From positions 20,751,608 to 20,815,607 of the forward strand of contig NC_088300.1 of the NCBI RefSeq assembly GCF_032854445.1: a stretch of DNA of 64,000 bases, in the 5' to 3' direction. The translations under genes were made by a program, and so were the position numbers. Positions 21,517 to 35,210 of the stretch are shown in pieces (the stretch's first letter is position 1; each line of letters starts with the position of its first letter). The notes below the pieces were generated by a model. The model saw only the letters and a program-made list of their open reading frames with translations. It was not told the origin of the DNA and did no database searches. Source of the DNA: Liolophura sinensis (taxonomy: Eukaryota > Mollusca > Polyplacophora > Chitonida > Chitonidae).

Positions 21517-24500
21517 TTAAAAATCTGATCCCCGCTTTGCTAGCATGCTAAACTGGTACTGTCCAAACAGATGCTTTGAGGACTGGTTTGGGGCCTGTAA
21601 AAAAAAAGCAAAATACTTTAATAATAATTTAATATATTATTAACGTTTTTTTTTTTTTTTTTACTTTATTCTAAGGTTATACAATGTATTGAATATAAAA
21701 ATGCATGCAAAATTTAATCCAAATTGGTCAATATTTGGTGCAGTTATTTACCAAATGCAAATTACCTTTTTAGGTTTGTAGCTGTGTATACTGGGTAGAA
21801 ATGTGGATGCTGAGGGTCTGTACTTGAACGTGGTGGAGAAGGTAGGTGCATGATGATAAGTAGATGCCAATGAGGATCCATGGTTTGGAACACGAGGTAG
21901 ACTCAAGCCAGTCCCAAAGTTATGCTCATAACGCTTCTTCTTCTGCAATCATCAGGAACATTATACAGGTTTATATACATTTACTTACAAGGTTTACTTA
22001 CAGCTTGCACGAATATGATAATTGTCAGGGTCAAGTCCATGTTGGAATCATAACATTACAATCGTGAAGCCGCTGAGGTTATATGCCATATACACGTATT
22101 TTGAGAGGCATTTTAATGAAAGCAGTATTTAACAAGACAAGAAATAGGAGTTACTTTTGTACTATGCCAGAAACTTTAACAAACATTTTGGAATAGTGAA
22201 ATAAATATTTAATACTATAAGCTGAATAGTTTTACATAAAAAGTATAACTTTATACACGGCATTAACACAATTCAGGAAGCCGACATTTGCTCTTCTGTT
22301 TGTTTTGAAGCTGTGAAAGTACATATAGTAATATAGCCTATAGAGTTACCCTAAATGACCTAAAATTTCGCCCACAAATGTGCATATTTAGAGGCAAATC
22401 AATGTCAAAAAATCTTTTTTTTTTGGTGCTGAAACTTACAATTTTCCAGTAGAATATCATCCCCTGTTCAAGCAAACCTCAAAACACCTTTCTAAACTCA
22501 AAAGATCTCTCAGAATCAGGAAAAATTGGCAAGTCAGTCATGGGCAAAATTTGTGGTCGTTTAGGTACACTTTCACAATGTTTGTCCATTACTTAAAATA
22601 AATGGCATATCCCTGAATTATTATCATTTCAACTAATCAACTAAAGACCTTCTTTACATCTGCTTCGATGTAATGTCATTTATTTGACCAGCCAAAATGA
22701 CCACTTCTTGAATGGTTGTACCCGAGCAACTACAGCTGTAACTCACTTGCTTCCTGGATGGTTGTACCAGAGCAACCACAACTGTAACTTAGCCACTTCC
22801 TGAATGGCTGCACCTGAGCAACTACAGCTGTAACTTACTTGCTTCCTGAATGGTTGTACCAGAGCAACCACAACTGTAACTTAGCCACTTCCTGAATGGC
22901 TGCACCTGAGCAACTACAGCTGTAACTCACTTGCTTCCTGAATGGTTGTACCAGAGCAACCACAACTGTAACTTAGCCACTTCCTGAATGGCTGCACCTG
23001 AGCAACTACAGCTGTAACTCACTTGCTTCCTGAATGGTTGTACCAGAGCAACCACAACTGTAACTTAGCCAATTCCTGAATGGCTGCACCTGAGCAACTA
23101 CAGCTGTAACTCACTTGCTTCCTGAATGGTTGTACCAGAGCAACCACAACTGTAACTTAGCCAATTCCTGAATGGCTGCACCTGAGCAACTACAGCTGTA
23201 ACTCACTTGCTTCCTGGATGGTTGTACCAGAGCAACCACAACTGTAACTTAGCCACTTCCTGAATGGCTGCACCTGAGCAACTACAGCTGTAACTCACTT
23301 GCTTCCTGAATGGCTGTACCAGAGCAACCACAACTGTAACTTAGCCACTTCCTGAATGGCTGCACCTGAGCAACTACAGCTGTAACTCACTTGCTTCCTG
23401 AATGGTTGTACCAGAGCAACCACAACTGTAACTTAGCCAATTCCTGAATGGCTGCACCTGAGCAACTACAGCTGTAACTCACTTGCTTCCTGAATGGTTG
23501 TACCAGAGCAACCACAACTGTAACTTAGCCAATTCCTGAATGGCTGCACCTGAGCAACTACAGCTGTAACTCACTTGCTTCCTGAATGGTTGTACCAGAG
23601 CAACCACAACTGTAACTTAGCCAATTCCTGAATGGCTGCACCTGAGCAACTACAGCTGTAACTCACTTGCTTCCTGAATGGTTGTACCAGAGCAACCACA
23701 ACTGTAACTTAGCCAATTCCTGAATGGCTTCACCTGAGCAACTAGAGCTGTAACTTACCCGCTCCCTGAAAGGCTGTCATGACTGTACCTGAGCAACTAC
23801 AACTGTAACTTACCCGCTTCCTGAATGGCTGTATCTGAGCAGGGAGGGACTGAGCTTTGGGGAAGATAAGGGGCGTGATTTCAGCTGGGGGGCCATGTTT
23901 GGACAGCTCCACCCTGGGGCGGACAATCTCCATCTTCTCCTCCTTAGCTGCAGCATTCTTGGCATTGTTGGTCTCATTCTTAATCTGGAGGTTTTTAATC
24001 TCGTTTTCCTTCTGGGCTTTGTTGGCCGCTGCTGCTCTCCTGTCAGCATCTCTATATTTAAATAGTAACAATTTTCATGTAAATGTGATAATACAATTTA
24101 ACAATTAAGTAGAAGGTAGAAGATATGCAGATGAGCAATTTAATATGATTATGGTTATTAATGCTGTGCTGAAGAAGTTTTGGCGTACACATGTATGATG
24201 GCAGTTTACGGGTGAGGGAAATCTTTATACGCATAGTAAATCATCAACCTTTGTCACGTACATGTATCTGACGAACATCCAGAATGAATGCCACGGCAAA
24301 AACAGCAGGAGTTGGATAATGACACACAACCTCACTCGTCAAAGGCCTGCTAATCATACCTAAGCCAGCCCCAATTTAATATGTATTCATAGTTCTTCAA
24401 TAAATAAGGTAGCCGAATGGTCTGGGCACTCTTTTGATTCAAGACGCCATTTTTGTGTGAGCAAATAAATGACAATTCTATTATTTAGTGTCCCAAACCT

Positions 24501-27500
24501 CTCACCCTAAATCCTTTTGACAAGTTAAAAATTTTCTAGATCAGGCCCTGATGAATGAAAGTTGTTTTTTTTTTTTTAGCACTATCCCTGACATCATTTA
24601 TTAAGAACACTAAAGTGTTGCCAATAAGTATATAATAAAGAACTTACTCTGGTCTAAGGAAATCAATGAGCTTCTTTGTATATATGGTTACCTCCCTTTC
24701 CTTGATGTCGTCACTCCGAAAACCCTCTACACTTATATGCCATTTTAATAATCTTACCTGTACTCTTTGAAGTAAGGGTGCCTCAGGGACTGTTTAGCCG
24801 ATAGCCTCTCCTCTGGGTCATACGCACACAGTTTGTAAATCAGCTCAATAGCCTCCTTTGGAGCGTGTGGTAACAATCTCTCCATACCAGTGCCTTTCTT
24901 TGAAGGGAAGTTAAAATTCATGCCTCTTGCTTTACTGCAACGAGAAAATATTCAGTTTGCAGGCTTTTCACTCACCACGGGAGCTGCTAAGTTTAAACTG
25001 TAAGACATGGTACTGTGTTGTAATTATGCGGCCTACCAAGTAAGTTCTGCCATACAGGTTGTTGGGAATTACGAACACTTTATAATGCATTATCCATAGA
25101 AAGGAAGATTGTATTTGGTTTACTAGACTTAGAATTGCTTCCAATCTAACATTTTATTTACGTGTGCAATTCACGAGCAACCTTGCACTGTGGAAATCTT
25201 TGCGCTGCCTCAAATGCATGCGAACTCAACGGGTGGACACTTTAGTCCAGTGACGAATTTCCACTTAGAATTCTCTTGATGTTTTTCGGAAGTATAGGCC
25301 TAGTGGGTATATTCAAATGCAACTCATTTTTGTCTTCAGCTGAATCACTTAAAAATTCTGAATTTCTTTCAGCGATATGTCCCTTAACAGTTGAAAAGTT
25401 CAAATCTCACTAGCTCATGATTTTTATGGGTTCCATATACACATCTTTCTACATCAAGAAATTTCATGTTTGAACAACTTAAATTATGAACTGTATGTAT
25501 ACATTTAAGATTTTATTTCACAAAAAAGTAATTTTCAAAGCCAACATTCTACATTTCATTTTTATCCAAAGATGTATCACTGACTGTCCCAACACTTATA
25601 TTTTTTTCTATGTTTTCTATTTAGATAAATGTAGAGACATGTTAAACTTTAAAACTGCTGAGGGGAGACAACTCCACTACTATGACCATACACTGCAGAT
25701 TCTGCATGAATATATTCAAATGTATGATTTTGTTGAACATTTTTACTGCTGCACTTCTAACTTATTACAGTATTATTGGAACAAGGTATGGATATGCCAG
25801 CATTATTACAACAAGGTCCTAAACAGTAGCCTAGGTACACGCTGTAATTCAAATTCATTATGAATACAAATATCTTGCGAGTTCATCAACTCTCTCAAAC
25901 ACTTGTCCCTTGTCCAAATTATGTATTCGTTTTGTGATGAATGTTTGAAGAATCATTAAACTTACTTCCTGAGCTTGTTGAGAACACCAGGTTCTGGTGT
26001 GCCCACAATGTCATGGATCTTGGCTATCTGGTCTACTTCATTGGAGCCTGGGAATAGAGGATGGAGGCTGAAAGCAGGGAGAAAACAAGACATCATTGAC
26101 TGATCTGCACATTCGGTAAACTGTGTAATTCAACTAAATTATTGCTTTCTGCAGTTTTTAAAGAATTAAGCATACTTGTGTCCTTTGTGTGAAATCAAAA
26201 TTCTTCCATCACATTTCAATGGAAACTATCACAAGGGAGCCATGTTTTTTTTTTTTTAGGAAACAGAGAAAGCTTACCAGGATATTTTGAAGTTTTGGAA
26301 CTTCCTTGGAATGGCACCAAGTTAAAAAACAAGATTACACTTGATATTAATATACTGTTTTAACACACTACATACTCACCTGAGGATTTCAAAAAATACA
26401 CAGCCAACACTCCACATGTCCATCTTATAACCATAGTAACCATCTGTCAACAAGCACTCTGGTGCTCTGTACCTGAGGTAAAAATATTGATGTCTGTCAT
26501 TAAGTATCCTCATAAACACTAAGCAACTATCATTGTTAATGTATGTATATGTAAAATTTGCATGGGGTCGCACATCCAGTAATTAATTAGCTGGTAACCC
26601 CTTAGGGAAGGCACTTCAAAATAACTGGTACCTGGTAATCAGCAGACAGAACGTCTGAAGTCAACTTGAAAATGCGTCCATACCCACAGACACGTTTACA
26701 GTTTGTAGACTTGTTTACTTGTTTAGGTTTAATCAATTATGTGAGATTTTGTGTTGCCTTGCATATGTAGTAAGAGAATGCATTGTGACATTCACACCTG
26801 TTAACAGAAATTTTCACAAGTAAATGCAGCAATCAGCATATTGGTGGCATACTTTGTCTTGTAATGTACTTCTATTAAAAAATTTTTCACTTACATGAAT
26901 TACAACACTTACCACCGTGTAGATATGTACTCTGTGTACTACAACACTCACCACCGTGTAGATATGTACTCTGTGTACTACAACACTCACCACCGTGTGG
27001 ATATGTACTCTGTGTACTACAACACTTACCACCGTGTAGATATGTACTCTGTGTACTACAACACTTACCACCGTGTAGATATGTACTCTGTGTACTACAA
27101 CACTCACCACCATGTAGATATGTACTCTGTGTACTACAACACTTACCACCGTGTAGATATGTACTCTGTGTACTACAACACTTACCACCGTGTAGATATT
27201 TACTCTGTGTACTACAACACTTACCACCGTGTAGATATGTACTCTGTGTACTACAACACTTACCACCGTGTAGATATGTACTCTGTGTAAGGCTGCTTAG
27301 AGTAGACACTCCTACATGATCCAAAATCAGCGAGCTTCAACACATCCTCCTGACAAACAAGACAGTAAATGCTGTAGTGTAATATTTATTTATTTATTTA
27401 TTTGGTGTTACATTATCACAAATTTTTCACTTCTATGACAATGAACAAGTTTACATGAAGAGAAAACCACAAAGAACCCAGTGGAAATCAGGCACATCAT

Positions 27501-30500
27501 CTACCACAATTTATTTATTTATTATTTGATTGGTACTCTACGCCATACTCAAAAATACTTCACTAGAACAACATGGAACAAAAAGCTGGACATGACTTCA
27601 TAGCATCCCCATTGATGAGATGCTCCAGAGCCATTGCGTGTGTTAGCACGCTAACCTCTACGTTATGAAGGCCACCAGCCCCTATAAACACAACCATCCT
27701 CAATTACATATTTAGTAATGTTGTCAACAGCATTGTAAACACTGTGAATTCACACCTTAACAGCAACCTGTGTATACAAAGTTTGTTCTTTAGGGCTCAG
27801 AGCTACTCTTTTCAACATACATGAATGCCTAAAGCTTACAGTTTTAACTATCAGATGCTCTGTCAGTTTTTATCAAAACCTCCATGGTCATTGAAGAAAA
27901 AAATCTGGAAGTAAAGAGAAGATTTTGCTAAAACTCTTTAAGTTTGCAGTGAATGAAGGTGAATGAAAGTCTGATTTTTACAGTGGAGTGTAGATGTGAT
28001 TTACTGACTTTATACAGATGGGATGCATGGAAGTTGACAATCCAGTTATGGAAGCATTTTTTATCATTATTTTTAAGCAAGTAATGTTGAAAAAAGAGCC
28101 TATGGATAGGAAAAAGTGGATTCCTTGCTATAAAGATCATATGACACATTTTACAATATAATTTACTTTTTTCAACAATTAGATATATCTTATTTATTAC
28201 TGAAAAATACTTTATGCCAATTATCACAAAAGGCACACGAATTCTTTGTTTATACGAAAAATCAGGAATGTAAACTGTCAGTGCAAGATTTCCATTTTGT
28301 CAACTTTACTTTTTACTTTATACAGACATGTCAAGAAATACACTCACTCGTATTAAAATGTTCTCTGGTTTTACATCCCGATGAAAAATGCCATTTCTGA
28401 GAAAAAAAAGATGAAACAGAATAACTTAGATAACAAAGAGATCACCAGTGGGAGACAGATAAATACAAAAACTTCAAATTTATACATAAAATACATCCCC
28501 TTGTATCAGTGTGCTTTGCATGTATATGCATGTAAAACTTCAGGTCAATATATTCAATACTTGAAATACAGCCCCTGACATATACCTTAATACCAATTCT
28601 AATACACAATACAGTAATGAATTTTGTAATCTGCGGTAATTAATATGCACACAGCAAATCACCGGAGTTCAATACATGCAGTACTTTTTACGATAGCATC
28701 CTCATATGTAACTTTTTGTTTACATTGATTCTAGTACACAATACACTAAATCATGAATTTTGTAATCTGCGGTAATTAATATGCACACAGCAAATCACCG
28801 GAGTTCAATACATGCAGTACTTTTTATGATAACATCCTCATATATAACTTTTTGTTTACATTGATTCTAGTACACAATACACTAAATCATGAATTTTGTA
28901 ATCTGCGGTAATTAATATGCACACAACAAATCACCCAAGCTCAACACATGCAGTACTTTTTATGATAACATCCCTATTTGTTACTTTTTGTTTAACACTG
29001 ATTCCAGTACACAATACACTAAGACATGAATTTTGTTATTTATGCACACAGCGATATGCACACAGCCAATCAACGATGGAATGGCCCATTCGTGTCATTG
29101 TGCTCTATGTGTGTGCAAACCATAAGCTCAATACAAGCAGTACTTTTTAAGATACAATCCCTAACAGTTTGTTTAACAGTACTTTCCATGTTAAATTGAC
29201 ACTGATGCTCAGGGTAGAACATGAGCTATGAGCTAATAACAGATATCCATTACAACACAGTATTCATTTGTTCCATGAAATATTCAAGTAAGGCTGTCAT
29301 GGCATGACATTCTAATGACATTTCTTTACATTGCACCTGGAAACGTTTACACATACATGTACCTAGGCATAAATATCTTAATCTCACTTAAAACTTTATG
29401 CTTTACTTCAAGAGCTATGTTAGCTTTAAATTTTATTTATTTATTTATTTGATTGTTGTTTTACACTGTACTCAAGAATTGTTAGCTTTAAAGCATGCAA
29501 CATTGCACAATGGTATATGTTCCACTGTCCACTTACCTGTGCATATGGTCCACAGACTTGCACAGCTGGTACATGTAGTTTTTGACTGTCCTCTCTGGCA
29601 GGTAGTGCCGCTTACCTGTGTAGAAAGGAATAAAAATAGCATGATTACTTTTGACATGCAAGAAAGACATTTTTTTGTGTAGATTCAGTCTACAAGAGGG
29701 CTTCAATAGCTGTTGTGAAAAAACAGCACCTTCAAGAAAAACAGAAAGGCTACATCAAAACGTAATTGGTTGACCTTTTCGACCAGCAAGCGTCAAAGCA
29801 CAGTTGTCTGCCAGACCGTGAAATATCAAGGATTCAAAACAATGAATGATGCCTGGCTGCTCCGTTTGCATAGTAGTGTCTTTGTCCACAAATGATATAT
29901 CCATTAAGAAATAATTTACTTCATGGTTGATTCAGTTAATGCATTTATGGCTCTATACAAGTATGTCTGTGCATTTTAATGTAGCAGTTTAGCAGTCTGC
30001 ATTTATCAAGGGCAAAAACATTATGTTACGTTACAGATCACAATGTGGTCAGAAGAGGCCACTCAAGTATCCAATGTTTTATAAGCAATTTACTAGGTTG
30101 TAAAAATTTGAATAAAAAAGTATTTCGTAAGTATCTATATAACGTTTTCTAATTTCAGTATAAACCACACAAGGGAGTTACATAGTCCCTACAAATCAAA
30201 TAACAATATTATTAAAGCATTTAAATAACCAGGCACCTCACAGCAAAATAAACAAACAACATTTTGAGGTAATTTTTAATCCTAACACTCATAAGATGTA
30301 TTTTCACTTATGGATTATGTTCATGTAATTATACTGTTGGAATCCACTGGAATTACACACAGCTAGCTTAGTACAAAAACTTGCAGTTTCACTTACCTCT
30401 TATCAGCTCATAAATATTCATATCCATGAGCTCACATATCAACACCAGGGTACCAGAACGCTTGTCACTGAAAGTGAAAGTAAGCAAATCCGAACATATT

Positions 30501-33500
30501 TCAAATTAACATCGCAAATGAACACAAACCACTGGCACTGTAAGGCATTCATTACATTTACTGGATAGATTTTTCATGTTGAAGGGTTTAACACTACATG
30601 AACTGATCAGTGAAGAAAGTCTCTGAGAGAGCCATGCACCACCATATACGTACAAGATCACTTCCTCCAGCTCCAGTATGTTTGGGTGAGGACTGAGTCT
30701 TCTCATCGCCTGAATCTCCCGCAGATTATTCACCTGATCTAAACTGTAACATGGAGTAACAAGAATTCAGGTGAACACAACATACGCCCCAACAAATGCA
30801 TTTGTTCGAAATGTATCAAATACCAGCAGCATTGTGATGAGTATCATGCGTGACAGGAATCTTCATGGCTGTTGATGATAGCCATGTGGTTACTATGACA
30901 AATGCACAAGTGGACAAATGTGTCCACCAAAAATGAGAACTTTATGTGGAAAACAGTTGGAGTTGTAGCCCGGACCAATATATATATTTATATAGGCTAT
31001 CTGATTATCATGACAACCATGAAAATGGCAAATGTGAGTCGTGACACAGCGTCATCTGTGCATCTACCAAAAATTCAATTCTATGTGGAAAACGGTTGGA
31101 GTTATAGCCCAGACACGAAATCATATCTATTTATATACATGTAGTATACATCCGAAAGGGCAATCTGGTAACTATGACAACCGTGGAAACAGACAAATGT
31201 GGCACATCGTCATCTGTGTGCATATGTGTCAACCAAAAATTAAAACTCTCTGTGGAAAGCAATTGGACATATAGCCCAGACATGAATACAAATGGACAGA
31301 CAGACAGATGGACAAATGGGCAAAACTGCAATAACATAATTCACTCCACCTAAAGGTGTGGGCATATATAAAGAGGTAAATTTCCAGTCTTGGTAAAATT
31401 AGACCTATAATATACTACAGTTTTCCAGAGAAAAGCAATACTCAAATCAAATAAATGTCCAGAGTGACCCAAACTTCATATGAAATAACTGATATCATCA
31501 TATTAGCTGAGAACTACAGGTGAGGAGCTTGAAAAGGAGTCTTTGCTAAATCCACTCAAAAATGATAGTTTCAAATTACATGAGCTTATTTACCCTTAAA
31601 TATTTTTTTTAAAAATCTATTCTAATGTAAACATACTACATGTACATGTTTTAACATGGGTTAAAATATATAGTCAGGGCCATATCAAGAAAAACATTAA
31701 AGGTTCTGCCAAAATGCCAAACATAAATGGTGACATTGTGACTGTGCATAAAGGAATTCCAAATGATGCTTCCTAAGAGCTTTTGAGTCTGCAAATGATA
31801 GGAATTTAGATGAAAACTTAACCTTTTATTGGTAAACCATAATTTTTTTTGGTTTAATTTACTTGTTAGTTTTCATACAGCTTGTTTCATTGGGCAGCCA
31901 ACAATTTGGGAGTCCAAACAATGACTCTAGATATAGCCCCGATAGTATAGTCACAGCCACAGCTTACCTTTCATAATGTTGCTTCATTTTTTTGCAGGCC
32001 CAGTATGAGCCATCCTTGATATTCTGGCATTTTAATACCTCTGAAAATGTCCCTTCACCCTTTTTTCCAAGGACACGGAACTCTATCATGCAAATTAAAA
32101 AAAATATATACATATATATATATATATCATTATCACATCACTTTTCTTCAGTCATTTCAGTGTTATTGAGAAATAACAATGTAATACTGATATAAAGGCA
32201 TTTTAGCGCTTTTGTGACATTTTCTGTGATCTGTTGAACTGTTCTGTTGATATCAGGTAACTTTATTCACAGACTGACTCAAAAAAAATCGAACAAATGG
32301 GGCAAACCATTTTTAGGGGATTGTTTATATGTTCATGCCAAAAAGATAAGGAAACTCTGCCATAGTTATGTATATTGCACCTTTGTATTCACAACAAATT
32401 GTATACAGTACTGTAGCTATCCTTGTGGACAGTCAGCTAGAGTGAAAGTTAGTGAAAATGGGAGGGTAACTGAGCTGTTTGACCAAGAATCATAGGTTGC
32501 ACATCACAGAAAAGATATATATGTCTTTTAGCTATAGCTATCAATACAGCTATGTCTTGCACTAATTTTCAACGTATAGTTATCCATCATCCCCTAAATA
32601 AGCTGCTAATATTTCTGCTTGTCTCCATCTATATCTAAATGAAATGTAAAATACAGCCTTATTTTGGACTTTGGTTGCTAAAGTGGACATATAGTTACAG
32701 CTTTCGATGTGCCATTTATCATAGTGTGTTTAAGGGTTTCCAAATTATATTGGACTGAACCGTGAGTTCTTTTTTAAAAAATGACATGTAGTAACTACAT
32801 TTTCAAGTGCTACACAACTGCCTCTGATGAATATTATTATATGTTATGCATGTTTTCTGTACAAGTATCTGTCTTTGTGTATATATGCCGCTCTACAACA
32901 TTAAAATACATTTTGGTTTTGTGATGCGCAGGCTTCTACTGTTTGGGTTATGGTTCTTAAATGGTTCCGGTTTTAAATGCATCAGAAAACTTTGGTCTTG
33001 ACAGCCAAAGATCAGACTATTTGATTTATCAGGTAACTGAACATAATATGATGCCAACTGAAGTCTTGTCACATTGTCACGTGGTTCATGTATACATGGG
33101 TTATAACCTAAAAAATTTCATTTCCAGCCTCCAAGAACATGGTTGACAGATGGCAGTGAGCACATGACTTGGTAAAAGTTGACCCATCCATTTTTTGTAG
33201 CTTTCATTCTGTAGGTCTCCGCTCATGTGATGAATCTGTATCCATGAATTACACAGAGTTCTATTTTCCACAAATCAGACATATATGGCTATTTAAGATC
33301 CAATTTTAGGCAATTTTGAACTTGAACAATAGGTCTTTAAATGTGTATAAGTAGTAGTCTTTTTGAAAACAGTGTTATTAAAGGAACCATATCGGTATAT
33401 AAATGGTCTGTTTCTCACTATGTACCTTAACTGTACACAAGTACTTATCTGTAATATGTCATGGCTCAGTTGATTTGTTGTGTACTTTCAGCTAATTTAT

Positions 33501-33734
33501 GGGACATGTTACAAACAACCAGAAGGTTTTATCACACTACAAAACCCTCACATCCCAAATAGAGCATTTTGTCATATTTATCACAGCTATTAGGCTGCCA
33601 ACGCGGTGTGGTGCGGTTATATATTACATTGTGGGAGGCCTGTATATCTTTAAAAGTTATTGCTAACGCTGCAGACAAAATAGCGCGGCCTGTTCACATA
33701 TCATCACAACAAAATATTCTCACTTACTCTGCAT
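21517..33734 (-). CDS. MOK: MOK-type protein kinase (13 exons)
   Basis: Ser/Thr kinase of the MAK/ICK/MOK branch of the CMGC group. Coding exons (minus): 1 33734-33728, 2 32082-31968, 3 30743-30654, 4 30467-30397, 5 29615-29537, 6 28396-28348, 7 27349-27264, 8 26472-26380, 9 26067-25966, 10 24934-24758, 11 24051-23814, 12 21942-21766, 13 21594-21517. Phases agree throughout and give 453 residues (human MOK is 419). Motifs: Gly loop GKKGEGTFSEV, Lys in ACKKMK, HRDVKPEN catalytic loop, DFGSCRS, the MAPK-like TEY in QPYTEYISTRW, YRAPE, and DMWSVGCVF. The C-terminus is Lys/Ala/Glu-rich (exon 11), then Ser/Pro/Tyr-rich. An in-frame ATG at 33746-33744 adds four residues. An alternative start at 32089 without exon 1 is also open. 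The 3' ends of exons 7 and 11 have been copied into long arrays. Confidence 0.95.
22690..23813. repeat. 46-bp minisatellite in a 92-bp higher-order repeat, seeded on the MOK exon 11 donor
   Basis: About 24 monomers of 46 bp alternate between two types, giving a 92-bp period. Read on the MOK strand, the parent is the end of exon 11 and its donor (ccattcaggaagcgg|gtaagt), about 26 exonic and 20 intronic bases. Type B monomers read ggaagcaa|gtgagttac and keep a good donor. Type A monomers read ggaagtggctaagttac (or ggaattggctaag) and have lost the GT. The copy nearest the exon (about 23763) keeps gcgg|gtaagt. The array fills MOK intron 11 immediately after the exon. Confidence 0.93.
24170..24235. 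repeat. Old interspersed-repeat fragment in MOK intron 10
   Basis: atgatggcagtttacgggtg near 24194 resembles the stretch near 41318 (atgatggcggtctgttttac). Both look like remnants of one old element. Ends are not definable. Confidence 0.35.
26902..27291. repeat. 39-bp minisatellite, 10 units, seeded on the MOK exon 7 donor
   Basis: Ten 39-bp units run from intron 7 into the last 26 bases of exon 7. On the MOK strand each unit holds the exon end (tacatatctacacggtg) and the 5' splice site gtaagtg or gtgagtg. Every one of the ten units keeps a usable GT donor; the only donor change is A/G at +3. The unit nearest the exon is the real junction (27264|27263). In the kinase frame each extra unit starts with TAA directly after Trp, so only the first donor gives a full kinase. 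The 13-codon period explains long open frames in other phases. Confidence 0.96.
27509..27685 (-). mobile_element. Diverged SINE in MOK intron 6
   Basis: The minus-strand order is a tRNA-like head near 27685, then a tail ending in the atttgattggtactctacgc block near 27525. It is the same family as 16071-16330 but strongly diverged. Confidence 0.45.
28610..29060. repeat. ~136-bp tandem repeat in MOK intron 5
   Basis: tgaattttgtaatctgcggt recurs at 28618, 28754 and 28890, with a decayed fourth start near 29025. Units share atgcacacagcaaatcacc and catgcagtactttttatg. The last unit is the most diverged. Confidence 0.9.
29428..29480 (-). mobile_element. SINE 3'-end fragment in MOK intron 5
   Basis: Only the A/T tail and the block complementary to the family's 3' end (gattgttgttttacactgta, then ctcaagaatt) remain. 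Confidence 0.5.
30900..31345. repeat. Degenerate ~140-170-bp tandem repeat in MOK intron 2
   Basis: Three diverged units share tgtggaaaacagttggag and tagcccagac (near 30944, 31083 and 31251) plus catctgtg blocks. The last unit ends with gacagacagacagatgg. Confidence 0.7.
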
Positions 33735-34686
33735 AACAACGTTCATTTGGCTGGTGTTGTTGTTGTTGTAGGTGTAAAAGATTAGGTTAGGTGAGCCCTT
33801 CCTTCATGCATTTATGTGACATTTTTGCACATATATTAACTCATGTTCCGCATTTTTCATGGAAATATTACTTCCCAACACCAAACACTTCTTTCGTTAT
33901 GGTCATCTCGAAAAACTTAAAATACACCTAAAATTTCTGACCCGGAACGTCACATTCCCGTTGTCACTGACACTTTGACAGACGACGCCCTACTTTCGCA
34001 GGTGCCCGATTAATACGCTATCTGAACAAAACAGGGATGGATTTGTGTTTCATGCGCCCTGGTGCACTTTGAATCAATAACAACCGTCATAAAACATCAA
34101 ATCATTTGTAACAATAAAATATTTGGTGACATTAATCAAATACTTCTAATAACCGGTGGCCCTATTTCTCGCCTCGGGTCAACAAATGGGCGAAGCGTCA
34201 CACCTGTGCTTGTCGAAACATAGCCAGGGTGAAGTGACAATGATCACTATAGAGACATCTTTCAATAGATCTGTGAGCGATAGTCCAGATACCCTTTGGC
34301 TTAACCTATAGATTTTCATTCACCGCTAAAACCACATATGCGTCCAGTACGTGCGATCGCGGTAATATTAATTTGTTACTTTTTCACAAATTTATTTCTT
34401 GTACAGTGTAGTTAACTTTCACATTTTCTAACTGCCGATTACAGTATAATCCCTGTAACTAATCACGTGTACCTACATCTCCGACTCTAAATCGATACAC
34501 CTGTGCACTGTACCATACACATGTTCTTAGCCTAGGGTGATATTGTAAGCTGAGCTCTGGCTTCTGTTGTCGTGAGTCGTAAACTACACCTACGGGCTTT
34601 TTTATGACAGTGTAAGATATAAAACATCGGTATGATAAAAGAAAGTGTTGACAGCATTTCAGTTTTGAATGTATGTGTGTATGCTT

Positions 34687-34935
34687 GAGGGTTTACGTCG
34701 TACTAAGCAATTTTTCAGTCATATAACGACCAGGATCTCGAGTTATCAAGTGACTACATATAGTCCAACCGTGCTTTCTTGTGGCAGGCTGAATCCATTA
34801 CGTCATTACGCTGCCGCGGAAGACGCCAAACATGACACTCCACCCAGTCACATTATACTGACACCGGGCCAACGTACCCGTCCTGTTTCCTTGCTTTAAT
34901 CTCTCAGTGCCGGCCAAGCGAGGCTGCAACAATTA
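34687..34935 (-). mobile_element. tRNA-derived SINE upstream of MOK
   Basis: Read on the minus strand, the tail complements the end of the SINE at 62651-62998 (here gtcgtactaagcaatttttc). The body has the complement of the gcccggtgtcagtat block. The head is poorly kept. Confidence 0.6.
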
Positions 34936-35210
34936 CCAATTATTCAAGTCTTTGGGATGATCCAACCCAATTTAATCCCGATATATATATAAAATCTTTA
35001 AGATCAGGCCCCCGCTTACCAATCCATATCTAATCATGAATCATGAAGGTACACGAGATCGGGTGTTCAGACCCGGACGTATAGGCTCCCTGGCTCGATC
35101 TTTGTTTTGAAAAAGACGCTTGCGACACATGTACCAACACAGTTACATAAGAATATCTCATTGTTAAAGGGCCTGTGGCCACTTATGTGATGACTGACAG
35201 ATTAATGTGT

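Noticed and set aside
25486-25863. 125-codon plus-strand frame in MOK intron 9
   Set aside because: AT-rich, Phe/Tyr-biased composition typical of chance frames; nothing familiar.
26814-27324. Three long open frames (131-150 codons) over the 39-bp array, on both strands
   Set aside because: The unit is 13 codons long and stop-free in several frames, so the frames are a product of the repeat. The region is MOK exon 7 / intron 7.
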